A stretch of DNA of 64,000 bases, from the NCBI RefSeq assembly GCF_000004825.1, contig NW_008805068.1, positions 1,240,001-1,304,000 on the forward strand, read 5' to 3'. Positions within the stretch are counted from its first letter, which is position 1. The number at the start of each line of letters is the position of its first letter. The DNA is from Heterostelium album PN500. Taxonomy: Eukaryota > Evosea > Eumycetozoa > Acytosteliales > Acytosteliaceae. Shown piece by piece: positions 23,107-34,472 of this stretch. The translations under genes were made by a program, and so were the position numbers. The notes below the pieces were generated by a model, which did not search any database, had not been told where the DNA came from, and worked only from the letters and a program-made list of their open reading frames with translations.

Positions 23107-24054
23107 TTAGAAGTTTTTGTTGATTTTAGATTTCACCTTATTTTTAGTTAAATTTACGTTTGTCACTCTCTGTCTATGGTTGGCGATGAGGGATGCCAAA
23201 CGATTAATGGATATATTAAAAAGAGCAGCAATTTTTTCTTTCGTTTGTTTGCTCATTCTTTTTTCGTTTAAGAGTTGATTTGCGTTTAGATAGTTGATAA
23301 TAGGAGTTTTGTCAAAACTTTTGCTTTTTGTTGGGAGAAGGATCTTCTCAAGAACCAAGAGGTAGTTTTCTTTGTTTTCATTGAGTAGTGTCTCACACTT
23401 TTTTTTTAAAAATGACTTTTGCTCCATGTTGAAAGAACCTTCTACAACTCTCTTGATCAACGAGAAATAATTGATTTGCTTGATAGAAAAATTCAAAGAA
23501 GCTCCAAATAAACTCTTGACAATGTTTTCATTAAAGGCCATATCATCTGTCTTGGCTAAAAGATTGCTTTTTATCAAAACAACAAACCAACTCTCGATTC
23601 CTTGAGCACCTCCAAGTGTTGGGGTTCTATTTGTACGAGAGGTTTGGAGAAACTCGGTAGAATGGTTTTCTTCTTGGGATGAGTTTGGATCGCTTGTCTT
23701 TGGTTCGGTATCCAGATCAAAATGATAATTTTGCAAAGATTGGTAGAGAGAATGAGTTTTATCTTCATCTGTTGCTTTTGGAATTCCAGCTTCATGGACA
23801 AGGTTGAAGGTCAATGGATTTGCCACTGTGATCTCATTTGGCTCACGGTCATTATAAAATGATTGTAACCAATTTTGATGATCTAGGTTAGAAGTTCCAT
23901 CTTGGAAGAGAAACAAGAGATCCTCCTCAAAATCTGATTGTTGAATGGTACTGTTGTTGGGTGAATCTAAAGATAGAGACATATTTTCTAAAATTGAATT
24001 TGATTCTTGAGAATATAAATATTCTAAGCTATTATTTATTTCACTTTCTTCCAT
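23107..24054 (-). CDS. homeodomain-like protein (tentative)
   Basis: Single exon of 315 residues from the first ATG (MEESEINNSLEYLY). The N-terminal 200 residues are acidic and Asn/Ser-rich. The C-terminus reads SKQTKEKIAALFNISINRL then LIANHRQRV, which resembles helix 2, turn and helix 3 of a homeodomain, with N-x-R in the recognition helix. The usual aromatic W/F at the start of WFxNxR is replaced by Leu-Ile. The last residues are strongly basic (NKVKSKINKNF). A DNA-binding role is inference from this resemblance only; it could be an unrelated helical protein. It reads away from the SAC9-like gene. Confidence 0.5.
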   Translation of the reverse strand: MEESEINNSLEYLYSQESNSILENMSLSLDSPNNSTIQQSDFEEDLLFLFQDGTSNLDHQNWLQSFYNDREPNEITVANPLTFNLVHEAGIPKATDEDKTHSLYQSLQNYHFDLDTEPKTSDPNSSQEENHSTEFLQTSRTNRTPTLGGAQGIESWFVVLIKSNLLAKTDDMAFNENIVKSLFGASLNFSIKQINYFSLIKRVVEGSFNMEQKSFLKKKCETLLNENKENYLLVLEKILLPTKSKSFDKTPIINYLNANQLLNEKRMSKQTKEKIAALFNISINRLASLIANHRQRVTNVNLTKNKVKSKINKNF

Positions 24055-24772
24055 TGTTGAAGATAAAAAAATGATACATTTCACTTGTTTTTTTTTCTTT
24101 TAAATGAAATTTTTGAGGTAAAACTCACTCCACATTAATTACAGTGTTTTTACAAAATTTTAATTCAAAAAATCTTTTATTTATTTATTAATTTTTGATT
24201 TTAATTTTTCCAAACCAAACCATCGAAGTTCGCTTATTTAAGGAAAAAAAATTCTAATAAAACCGTAAAATAACTTTCCCCCAACTAATTTTAACAACTT
24301 AGTTTTTTTTCGAATTTTTTTTTGCACCTCATCACAGCAAGCTTACAATTGACACAAAATAATAAACAAATAAAATCTTTTAATTATGTTACTATTGACA
24401 AAAAATATCTATTGATAACACATGTTGATTTATGAACAATATTAAATGTGATGAACTTCACAAATATTATGTGAATAAAAATAATATTGTTTTGCAAATG
24501 ACTTTTTTGGTTTTTTTTATGAAGTAATAAACGCCATTATTTATCTCTCTGAAAAATAGAAATTAAAGATAAAACTTTAGATAAACAAGAACAAAAATTA
24601 TTTATCACATATTCAACTCCGTAGTAATTGTTGACTGAGAATTTATTTTTTACTAATTTTTTTTTTTTTTTTTTTAAAAATTTCATTGGGAATATTGTTT
24701 TTAAAATGAAAAATTATAAAATATCAGTGAATCAAGCAACTATTATTAAATTACAGACTTAAAAAGGTAATC
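24055..24772. other. divergent intergenic region, homeodomain-like / SAC9-like
   Basis: 718 bp of AT-rich DNA with T and A runs (for example 24658-24676). Presumed promoters of both neighbours. No gene or RNA recognised. Confidence 0.5.
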
Positions 24773-27700
24773 ATGGATGTTACCACAGGACTTAGAGGGA
24801 ATAAATCGACTTACCATGACATATATGAAACAGCACATGGGGATTTTGTAAGTGATTTATAATGTGAATATTATTTAATACTAATCCAACCTTTAGTATA
24901 TTGTATCATCACTCTCATTTAGAAAAGATACACAGATAACAAAGATTGATGGAAGATCTGGTTTAATGCATTATGAAGGATTACCCGGTCTCGATCTATT
25001 CTCAAATCATAGACAAGCAACAGCATTTCTGCAAAAGAAATATATTTTAAAGTCTAAATTGAGAGCCAATGCATTGCTTGGTTACATTGTAGCAGAAAGG
25101 TATTCATATCTTTTGGTTGCTACTAAAACGAGAAATGAGGGTGATATTCTTGGCGTTCATCCAATCTATGTTGTAATGGAAACGCAATGGATAAAAATAG
25201 AGCTTTCTTATCTTTCCTCTTGTAAATTACCAATTTCACCTCATACACCACAAACCAATGGTAACCTTTGTGCCATCTCCACGGTAGTCGATAATACATC
25301 AAATACAAATCACAACAGTCATGGTAGCTCTAGTTCTAGCAATAGTGGATCGTTTAGCTCTTTTAATGTAGATAACACCAGTAGTCAAAACACTCAGACC
25401 ATTCGGGAGACTAATGAAACTGTGCAAAATGTTATTACTCAGCTCCAACTCTACCCTCTAGAAGGTACTCACTTTTACTGTGAGACCTATGACCTGACCA
25501 ACTACTTTCCCTCCTCGCCGAAAGCACCCGATCAGTTCAGCCCTGAGTTTACATGGAACGAATGGTTAAGAAGACCATTCAGAACATTCTCACTTCCTTT
25601 TCTTTGTGTTGTCTTACTACAAGGATACGCCTCAATTAAACAATTGAACAATAGTAGTAAGTCACTTTTACCTCTAAACTCTCCCATAACCACTAATCTT
25701 ATTCACAAAACAAAAAACCTAGCTTCTATTTGTTATTTAATGAAGAAATCTAAATTGAATCCAGAAACCTACTTCTATGGACATGGAATCAATGACAAAG
25801 GTGGTGCAGCAAATGAGTATGAGTGCGAGATCATATTATGGAGGTTAACTGGCATTAATACTATTAGTTGGACATCATATTTGTGGAGACGAGGTACCAT
25901 TCCATTGTGGTGGCGTGCAAGATCAAAACATCAAGGCAATGATCTATTGGTTAAAGACAATCCTTTCGAATACTCTGACAAATATTTTACAGGGATCTTA
26001 GATAGATACAGCTCTATATATGAGACCAACACGGCCGCACTACCAACAATTAACCTCGTCAGCTTACTTAAAATGGATGATCCACAAGAAGGTCCTTTGG
26101 GTCAGCTATATCAGAAGCTCTGTAACAGAGTGGCTTCGACTGTCAATTTAAATTTGAATCTGCAGAGTTTTGACTGGCACATACACCTTAAGAATAATAA
26201 TCAATCACTTACGAAAACAGTACATTCTTTGTGGTCAACCTTGAAAGAACCGATCGAGAATGCTGGCTTCTCCAAGGGCACTGCCAAGATTCTTTACGAG
26301 GAAGCCACCGATTGTTCAAGCCCTACTGACTCTAACTCTAATCAACAACAGCCATTGTTAGAAAAGAGATTGGTATTTGAACAGTACAGTCACCAGAAAG
26401 AAATAACCAAGTTTAGTTGTCTAGAATCACTGGAAAGGGTTAATATTGTGACATACTTTTCAAGCTTTCAAACGGTTGGTCTCATGGCAAAATCTTTGGG
26501 ACTATCATTCACAGATGCCTATCCCTTTAGTAGTAATATTACTCTTGAAGTAATGAATAGCTCTCTCAAACGACTTGGATTATTTATTCCTCTTACAGAG
26601 TTTTTTGTTACGAGCAGCGATGTGTGTAACATACTCTATCTGAATAATCTGTCTCAACCAACACCGATAATGAGGGAATATATCAATAGTATATCGGCTT
26701 CCTCAGTCAACCACTTAATAGTAAGTTAATGGACATTCACATAGAAACATTAGATTCCAACTAACCTACTTATTCTTTAGTCTTTGCAAAGAAAGTATCA
26801 AAATACCAACACCGAGGAGAATAGAAATAAACAATATCTCATCTTCCTAGGAATATTTGGGTCTAAATATTTTCATTTAAACTCAGCAACCCAGAACTTT
26901 GAGATACCCAGCGGCCTAATATCGTGTGCTCCCGTGACCACTCTATTTGCACTTCCGAGTCTTATGGATAAGAGTAAACTGAATCCCTCAATACTGATAA
27001 GAGAAATCGACGACTTTTGTTGGATATTTCCCTCAGAAGTAAAAAAACCAGAGGTCATTGTATATCTAGGGTGTCCAAGTATTATCACTGAAATTTGTCT
27101 CACGGTTTCACATGGTACAAACAGCGATACTTATCCCCAAACTATGGATGTGTTTCTTGGAGCCTATCTAGACTCTATGTTCATTGTCCTTCAAGACATT
27201 TTGATACCTCGGTGTACCACAGGAACGAAATTGTCATACGAGGTTCCAAATTGTCCATGGAATCAGTATGGAACTACTTTATCAACAGAGGATCCAGTTG
27301 GGGTGGCTTCCAATAGGTATATGAATCGTTTTGTTAAGATTGAATTTAGAGGAAGTTCACTTCCAATAACAATTGGAAAGGTAATTATATTGGTGTAATC
27401 AACAATAAAAACAACAAAAGCTAATTAACTTATTTTTAGATCGAGGTTTTTGGATATCAAACTAGTAAGATTCACCAAATTAATTTGTCAATGGAGAAGG
27501 ATAATCACATCAGATCAACTCTCTTTAAAGTGGATGTTGAATCAAATTTTGTATTAGACACAAACAACATTTCCTCTATTGACCAGGATAAATTGGAACT
27601 TACAGACTACACTCCATTAGATTTAAATAGTGAAGCGAAAACCGAAAAACTCCAGGACTCTGTAATCGAACAGGAGATTTCAAATATACTATCGGTATTT

Positions 27701-29737
27701 CAAAATCATATACCAACTTCATATGAGAGAAATGATATCAAAGACACACAGAATCATTTACCTGCTTCCAATCATGACAATGATATAAAAAGCAACGATA
27801 GCAGTCCTAACGAAATTCTACTCATTAGAGACTACAGCGGTGGCAAAACATTTATGGAGGATGATCCGTACAATGATGGATTAACAGAGACCATGAAGAT
27901 AAGTACCAACAAGAAAGGTAATGATACATTTAATTTATAAATCTAAAATCAAATACTGATAGATTTTAAATATAGCTATTCCTTCTCAACAATATGAGCA
28001 AGCTATTCTAGATACAATCAATGGTTCAATTAAACAGCCACGTATTACACTCAATGACACACTAGAGTTGGAGATGAAGAGGATTTCACTGAATATCACC
28101 CCTTTCCAAAGAGACCAAATAATACAAGCAATGGGAATATCTTTCAATACTTTGAATCCCTCTAGATTTATCTTTGAGAGAGAAGAAAAGATTGAATCCA
28201 ACATTAGGAAATACACCAAGAGTAAGCAACTATCGAATTGGACCTGTCAGAGACCACAATGTGGAAAAGAACTGGGGTATTTCGATAAGTTTAGATACAA
28301 ACAATGCTCCTATTGCTACAAGAGATACTGTCCATCCTGCATGTCCTCCACACTAATCAAAATCCTAGAGTACGAAAGTTCAAAACTATTTTCAGTTTGC
28401 AATACCTGTTCATCGATCATCATGAAGCAAGAGTTTCTATTCAAGAAAATATCAGACGCTAATTTTAAGTACTATTTCGAATCATCAAAACTACATCTTG
28501 ATTTTTATCAGAAGGTCCTACTGCAGTTTCAATCGAATAGCACATCTTTGCATAGCTATGAATCTCTTAACAAATCATTGATCCCGTTATCCGAATACCC
28601 AAAAAGCACAATCCTTTACAATGTGGTAAGTAGTTTGATCGAAATTAACAACGCAATCTCTAATTTTTACTTTTGATATAGGTCAAAGATGATAGATCGC
28701 CACCAATTGAAACGATCCTTTTGCCACCAGATGTATTACCATTAAGTGTATATTGGTCAGCACCACCCTCTGTCAGTTCTGTTGATATATCGATTGCTCT
28801 CTCGTATGATGCACTTGTCTACTCTATCACACTTCTGGTGGACTCACTTGGATACTACAACTACAACGTACCCTCTGTGGAAATCAAAATAGGAAAAACT
28901 TTGTTAACCTCACAATTGGAATCAATTGGTCCATGGACATTTCAGCCAAATGGCTGGAGTTCCAACCCAAACCAAGGTATTTTTATATTTATTTTTATTT
29001 TCTTGATTAAAATTAAAGTTGTATTAATAGATGATTACAGTTATTCAACCACAGTCATGTATTTCATTTATACTTCCACAGCCAATGCAAGCCAGAATGA
29101 TATCGCTGAGATTTTCACTGCCGAATCTACCAACATTTTTGACATATGACAATGATGAGCCTGTGAAGCCATTCCTGCACATAGGTAGAATAGCAATTCA
29201 TGGTTTCTACAACGATACTCTTTCAGAGGTACCAACTTTTATGACATCTTCAATACCATTGGAGTCGTCTGACAAAGAGTTGTATGAAAATACTCTCTAT
29301 TCCAACTCGTTAATCACACTCAAACGTAACCCCGTCAAGACAATCTCTAATCAAGTGAAATCTGCTAAAACAATTCATATAAATATTGACCCATCGACAA
29401 CGGTCAAAGGTTTCAGTGCTATCATCACACACGAAGATCTTGAGGGTGTCAGATCCCAAGCAAAAGGTTTAACAATTAGCTGTGTGACCACCAATCAAAA
29501 GAATGAATTTGTTGACCACAAATATGTATGTATAAGTATTTACAACATTTAAACGCTTCACGTTCTAACCAACTCGATTAGCATTCTCAAGTTCTAATAC
29601 CAAAGAGTAGAGTGAATAGTACACTATATTTTGATTTCCAGAACCACCTCCCACCCCATGTCCATATTATTATATTTGAGTTTATATCAAACTATGGCGG
29701 CAGCATTTTGTCACTGCCACGAATTAATCTTTATTAA
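24773..29737 (+). CDS. SAC9-like phosphoinositide phosphatase with zinc finger
   Basis: Eight exons: 24773-24847, 24897-26720, 26781-27380, 27440-27917, 27976-28625, 28682-28976, 29041-29525 and 29582-29737; 1,520 residues, phase closed. The N-terminal third is a Sac domain: YIVSSLSFRKDTQI, ARANALLGYIVAERY-type core (LRANALLGYIVAE), METQWIKIEL, GINDKGGAANEYECEI and RRGTIPLWW. The catalytic CX5R loop is CLESLERVN, against CxDSLDRTN in typical Sac enzymes. Residues about 1025-1075 form a Cys-rich zinc finger (CQRPQCGKEL, CSYCYKRYCPSC, CNTCSS), FYVE/RING-like in spacing. The C-terminal half is beta-rich, with no known domain visible. The long architecture resembles plant SAC9, which removes phosphates from PI(4,5)P2-type lipids. 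Membrane trafficking is inferred. Confidence 0.82.
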
Positions 29738-29884
29738 ATAATATCTTTTAATTAAACTTCAACCCCCTTTTTTTTTTTTTTTTTTTGTTTTTTTTTGATT
29801 AAATTGGAATTTTAATTTGAAATTTTCAAGATCCAAAAAAAATTCTAAAAAGGTTGAAAATAAATTTAAAGTATATAAATAAAA

Positions 29885-32380
29885 ATGAATAAATATTATT
29901 TATTTATAACAATTTTAGCAATTGTGGTATTCTCCTGCCAAGCTCTTCATCTCGAGAATGGATTTTTGCATAGGGCAACACCAAATGGTTGGGTGAAAAC
30001 AACAAATAATGTTGACCCTTCAACTCGTATCACATTGACATTTGCACTTAGACTTCAAAACATCGATACTCTTGAGGTTGGTAAAAAAAAAAAAAAAAAA
30101 AAAGATATATATAACTCTATCTGATTACTAAATATATATCTGTTGCAATACAGAGTCTTTTAAACAACGAAATCTCAAACCCAAAGCATGCTAACTACAA
30201 AAAGCATCTAACCAGGGCAAAGCTAAATGAGCTCGTACAACCAGATCAAGAAAGGGTCAAAGAATTTACAGAGTGGTTGGTTCAAAATATGGAAGCCACA
30301 ATTGTAAAGCAACTTCCAGATTTTGTCGTAGCTCAGGTTAGTGTTAAGAGTGCCAACAACCACTTGAACACTAATTTCCAGGAGTTTGAGAACACCCTCA
30401 CAAAAAAACGTGTGATTCGAACACTTGGACCATACAGTATTAATGAAAACTATTCTGACTTGGTTCATTTTATTGGTGGCACTGTCAGATTCCCGAACCA
30501 TGACCTCTCCAACACGATGGAGCCAGATCACAGATTCCTTTCCTCATTGAACACTAAGGATAGTGTCTCCAATGCACCAGACATTGTACGTGTGTATGCC
30601 GGAGACACAACATTTTCATTCCTAAGCCTTCCAAGATGCTATGATGGTAACACCACTACCGATCCTACTCTAGGATGTAATGGAAATTCATTTATCAGCT
30701 ATCAGATTTCCTCTAACACCCAAAACTTTAAGGCAAATATCTTGCTTGACCAACTAACATGCCAACCATGCAATGGATTCACAAACACACTCGCCCAGGC
30801 AGTATGTTTGAAATCTTGCCAGACTCTCCAGCTGCCAAACAATACTGTTTATTGCTTAACCGGTGAGCTTAGCGGTAGCTTGGAAAACTATTTGCCTTTA
30901 AATCTCAGCTTGACAACACTTTATAACGATAGCACAACCTCCTCTCCATACTATACCACCACTTATCTTGGTCAGTTCCTAACACCACAGGTAATCCAAG
31001 AGAGATATCAAATGCCGTTTTTAACTGGATCCTTCTCAAACAATACCTCAGTATCACCAGATTGGTCAATCAATTCCCAATCGGTTGCAGAGTTCCTCGA
31101 ACAATATTATTCCGATGCTGATTTGGTGCAATTCTTCAAGATGGTTGGAATAGACTCGAGATTATCACAACGAGTAACTGTCATTGGTCCAAATGATCAA
31201 TCGAACCCAGGAGGAGAAGCATCTCTTGATATTCAATACCTAATGGGTTTAGCTGCTGGCTATAACACTACCTTTTGGTCTGTTGGTAATTTAACCAATG
31301 GTCAAGAACCATTCTTAGTAAGTACTCACGATAGAATTTTCTTTATACCCAAAATACTAACATATACCGTTATAGGATTGGATAATTGATGTGATTAATG
31401 GTCCTGAGATTATTTATGTACACAGTGTCTCTTATGGAGATGATGAAGATTCACTTTCAATAGACTACATGCAGAGAATCAATCAAGAATTTATCAAAGC
31501 CGGATCCCTTGGTATGACTCTTGTATTCTCGAGTGGTGACATGGGTGCTAATGGCAACACCAACACACCACTTGATCACTTTGTGCCATCTTTCCCTGCA
31601 TCGTCTCCTTATGTTCTTGCAGTTGGTGCCACACAATTCTCAACTCAAACGTCACCAGCTTGTACCAGCAAACCAGTTGGCATAATATCAGTCAAATGCA
31701 ATTCTGTTGGTGAAATTGCCTCGAGTATTGCAACTGGATCACGTATTACCTCTGGCGGTGGTTTCTCAAATGTGTTTGCAAGACCTTCCTACCAAGAGAA
31801 CGTAACCTCTGACTACATCAGCACCTACTTGACAAACATCCCCCAGTCCTATTATAATCAAAGTGGTCGTGCTTATCCAGATATTTCTGCTTTGGGCCAC
31901 AACTATCTTGTGATTTTAAGTGGAAATATAGTCCCCGTTGATGGAACCTCCGCATCAGCTCCTACCATTGCATCTATTATTTCCATAATCAACGATAAAC
32001 TACTGAGAAGAGGTGAAGAACCACTTGGTTTTGTTAATCCATCAATCTACGCCATTGGAAGTCAAAATCCAGATGCATTCTTTGATATCGTAATGGGTGA
32101 CAACTCTTGTCCAGAATCATTCCCATGTAACCAATATGGATATCCTGCTACTCCTGGCTATGACACAGTAACTGGATTTGGATCTCCAATATTCCCCGTT
32201 CTTGAAAAGTTGCTTGCACCGATTGTTCGTATCCCAGACCAAGATTCTGAGAAATTCACAAACAGTTGGAAAGCTGCTATCATAGTACCTCCAATCGCAT
32301 TATTTGTTTTAACCTCCATTTTTATTGCATACATTTTGAAAAAAATTAAATCGTCAAATGTAAAATACGACGCAATATAA
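29885..32380 (+). CDS. sedolisin-family serine peptidase, TPP1-like, membrane-anchored
   Basis: Three exons: 29885-30076, 30154-31317 and 31376-32380; 786 residues. There is an N-terminal signal peptide (YYLFITILAIVVFSCQA). The prodomain follows, with the ISNPKHANYKKHLT motif of S53 pro-peptides. The catalytic domain has GGEASLDIQYLMG (Glu and Asp of the Ser-Glu-Asp triad), SSGDMGANG (oxyanion Asp), GGGFSNVF and VDGTSASAP (nucleophile Ser). It ends with a Ca-site-like TVTGFGSP. Unlike soluble human TPP1 (563 residues), it carries a C-terminal transmembrane helix (IIVPPIALFVLTSIFIAYIL) and a short basic tail. It likely acts in lysosomes or at the surface, removing N-terminal tripeptides or acting as an endopeptidase. 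Confidence 0.92.
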
Positions 32381-32521
32381 AATAAAATTAGTTAGAAATT
32401 AGATTTATTGCTTGACTAAAACATTTGTGTATATTTTGGATTTGTTTTGTCGTATTTGATATCTGGTATCTCAATATCGAAGTGGAATCCATTGACTGCA
32501 TCTATGAAAAGATTACTAACT

Positions 32522-33347
32522 TTATAAAACTTCCTCTTTAACGATATCTATATTTCCAGAAGCAATCAAAGATTGTGATGATTTTTCGAGGATTGGAATG
32601 TAAAAAGACATTGAATCCTCTTTATTCATTATTTTTTATCTTTAAAAAAAAAAAAGAAATTAATAAGGTTATTGAACTATTTAATGAATACCAACTTACA
32701 AATTGATCAGCTATTTGAACTGAATGAGGTGGTACTAAGCTACTAAACTCTGTACTGCCTGATTCAAAAAGGTTTCGATGGTCTTCATATATATCACTTA
32801 ATATAGTTTGGGCGTTGGGAGGAGGTTGCATAAAATCAAAACCGTCTCGCCAAAACGGAGATTTGTAGACCGTAATACCTGCCATTAAAGCAAGAGCTGC
32901 TGCAAATGCAGAGTAGATTGCTTTAGTTTGCGGTATATTTTGGTTTATATCCTCTTGTTGTTCTGACTGTTGGTCCTGTTCGGCTTTAAAGTTTTGACCT
33001 GTAGTTGTGTTTGACACTGTTTGATTGTCAGCTTCGATGTCTGTTTGTATGTTTGCCTTGACCGCTTGAGCTGCAGCAACTCTTTTTGCCACTTCTTTTC
33101 TAATTCTTTCCTGCTTGGCAAGAACTTCTTCATCTAACTCCTCTTGTTCGATTTCAATCAATACTTCGTTGTCTGTCTCTTTTTGATTGTCTTTTTTATC
33201 TTTTGATTGATTATTGCTCGAAAATGATCTAGTGATATTAGGTGTTAATCGAGAAATAGTTAAAATGTTTCTCTTAAGTGATACAGGTGACAAAATTATT
33301 TGTTGGAACTGGTTACTAATACCAGACACAAATCTTCTGCTAAGCAT
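32522..33347 (-). CDS. putative mitochondrial membrane protein
   Basis: Two exons: 33347-32700 and 32617-32522; 247 residues in this model. The N-terminal 45 residues are basic, Arg/Ser-rich and lack acids (RRFVSGISNQFQQ, ITRSFSSNNQ), a good mitochondrial presequence. A charged coiled-coil-like segment follows (EELDEEVLAKQERIRKEVAK), then a single membrane span (AIYSAFAAALALMAGITVY). WRDGFDFMQPPPNAQTILS and EDHRNLFESG follow. I do not recognise the family. The last exon is uncertain: I chose the acceptor giving DSMSFYIPILEKSSQSL, ending KEEVL. Another open segment at 32501-32416 could be a further exon. It converges on the sedolisin gene, 141 bp between stops. Confidence 0.62.
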
Positions 33348-33745
33348 TGTTGAGAGTAAATGAAATGAAATGAAAAGAGTGCTCTGAGGTAAATTTTTGA
33401 CTTATACGTTTGTTTTTTAAAAAAAAAAATCCACAAAAAAAATTAGTTTTTTTTTTGTGCAAAAAAATTACGTAATTGTTTATCCTAATAAATATAAAAT
33501 ATGTTGTACTTTCTATAACAACAAAAAAAGAGGGTCATTGATTCAACATAAAAGAATCTAACTGTACACTACACTATCATTTTTATTTAGGTATAATAGT
33601 CAGAGATCTAAACTGTACTTATGAATTTTTTATGTAATTAGCACATGATTTTCTTTCGAAATATTTTTGGCGCTTCACTTTATGAATATCTCAATACCAT
33701 TTTTTTCAAAAAATTCTATTTAATTGTTGTAAGCCATAAGAATAA
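33348..33745. promoter_or_regulatory. divergent intergenic region
   Basis: 398 bp between two outward-reading genes; A/T homopolymers, no recognised element. Confidence 0.4.
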
Positions 33746-34349
33746 ATGTCGAATCTCAAAAGAAGTAGAATAGATTATGAATCAACAGAGAAAATTAATG
33801 TGACAGTTAACAATAACAGTAGACAGTTAAAAAACAAAAAGAATGATGAGATTTCAATATCAGGTATAATTATTTCATAATCAACTATTTACCATTTTAA
33901 CTAATATAAAACAGAGAAAACATTGCAAACATTGATGAAGGGAGCTAATAAAAATACAAATAGTGTAAAAGATGTTGAAATGCCACAGGCCTACCATGAT
34001 CACTTTAAAGCTAATGGTGTGGATAATTCAGATTGTGAAATCTGTTCATACACTAAAACTAAAGTGTGCAGATGTCCTTCTTGTACTCATAAGCTGTGCC
34101 CAGATTGTGCTAAGCAATGTAAAGACTGTGAGGATATCTTTTGTAAAAAGTGTTGTATAACAAAGTAAGTAGCTCAAATGCATGATATAAATACAAATGT
34201 TTAGTCTAAACTAATTTTACAGTGACTCTCATCACCATCATAATAATCAATGTTGCACACTTGCTGTTTGTTGTGATATCCACAGTTATGATCAAAGAGA
34301 CGATATAGATTATTGTATTGATTGCTACCACGAAAATCACAAAAAATAA
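33746..34349 (+). CDS. small Cys-rich, probably zinc-binding protein
   Basis: Three exons: 33746-33863, 33915-34164 and 34223-34349; 164 residues, phase closed. The first 60 residues are basic, with a possible nuclear-type patch (NLKRSRID, QLKNKKND). The second half is packed with Cys pairs: CEIC, CRCPSC, CPDCAKQCKDC, CKKCC, then a His run (SHHHHHNNQ), CC, CC and CIDC, ending YHENHKK. The spacing suggests two or three cross-braced zinc sites, B-box or RING-like, but matches no consensus I can name. Function unknown. Confidence 0.65.
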
Positions 34350-34472
34350 AATTGTCAAAATATCTTTCTTTTTTTTTTTATAAATTTTTTTTTATACCTT
34401 GTGTGACACTTAAAAAAAATTTGCAAATGTCCGATTTCAATTGCTACTAATAAAAGTTTAAAGGTTAATAAA

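Noticed and set aside
29031-29552. A separate gene starting with Met at 29031
   Set aside because: It is an internal exon of the SAC9-like gene; the acceptor at 29039-29040 joins in phase to exon 6.
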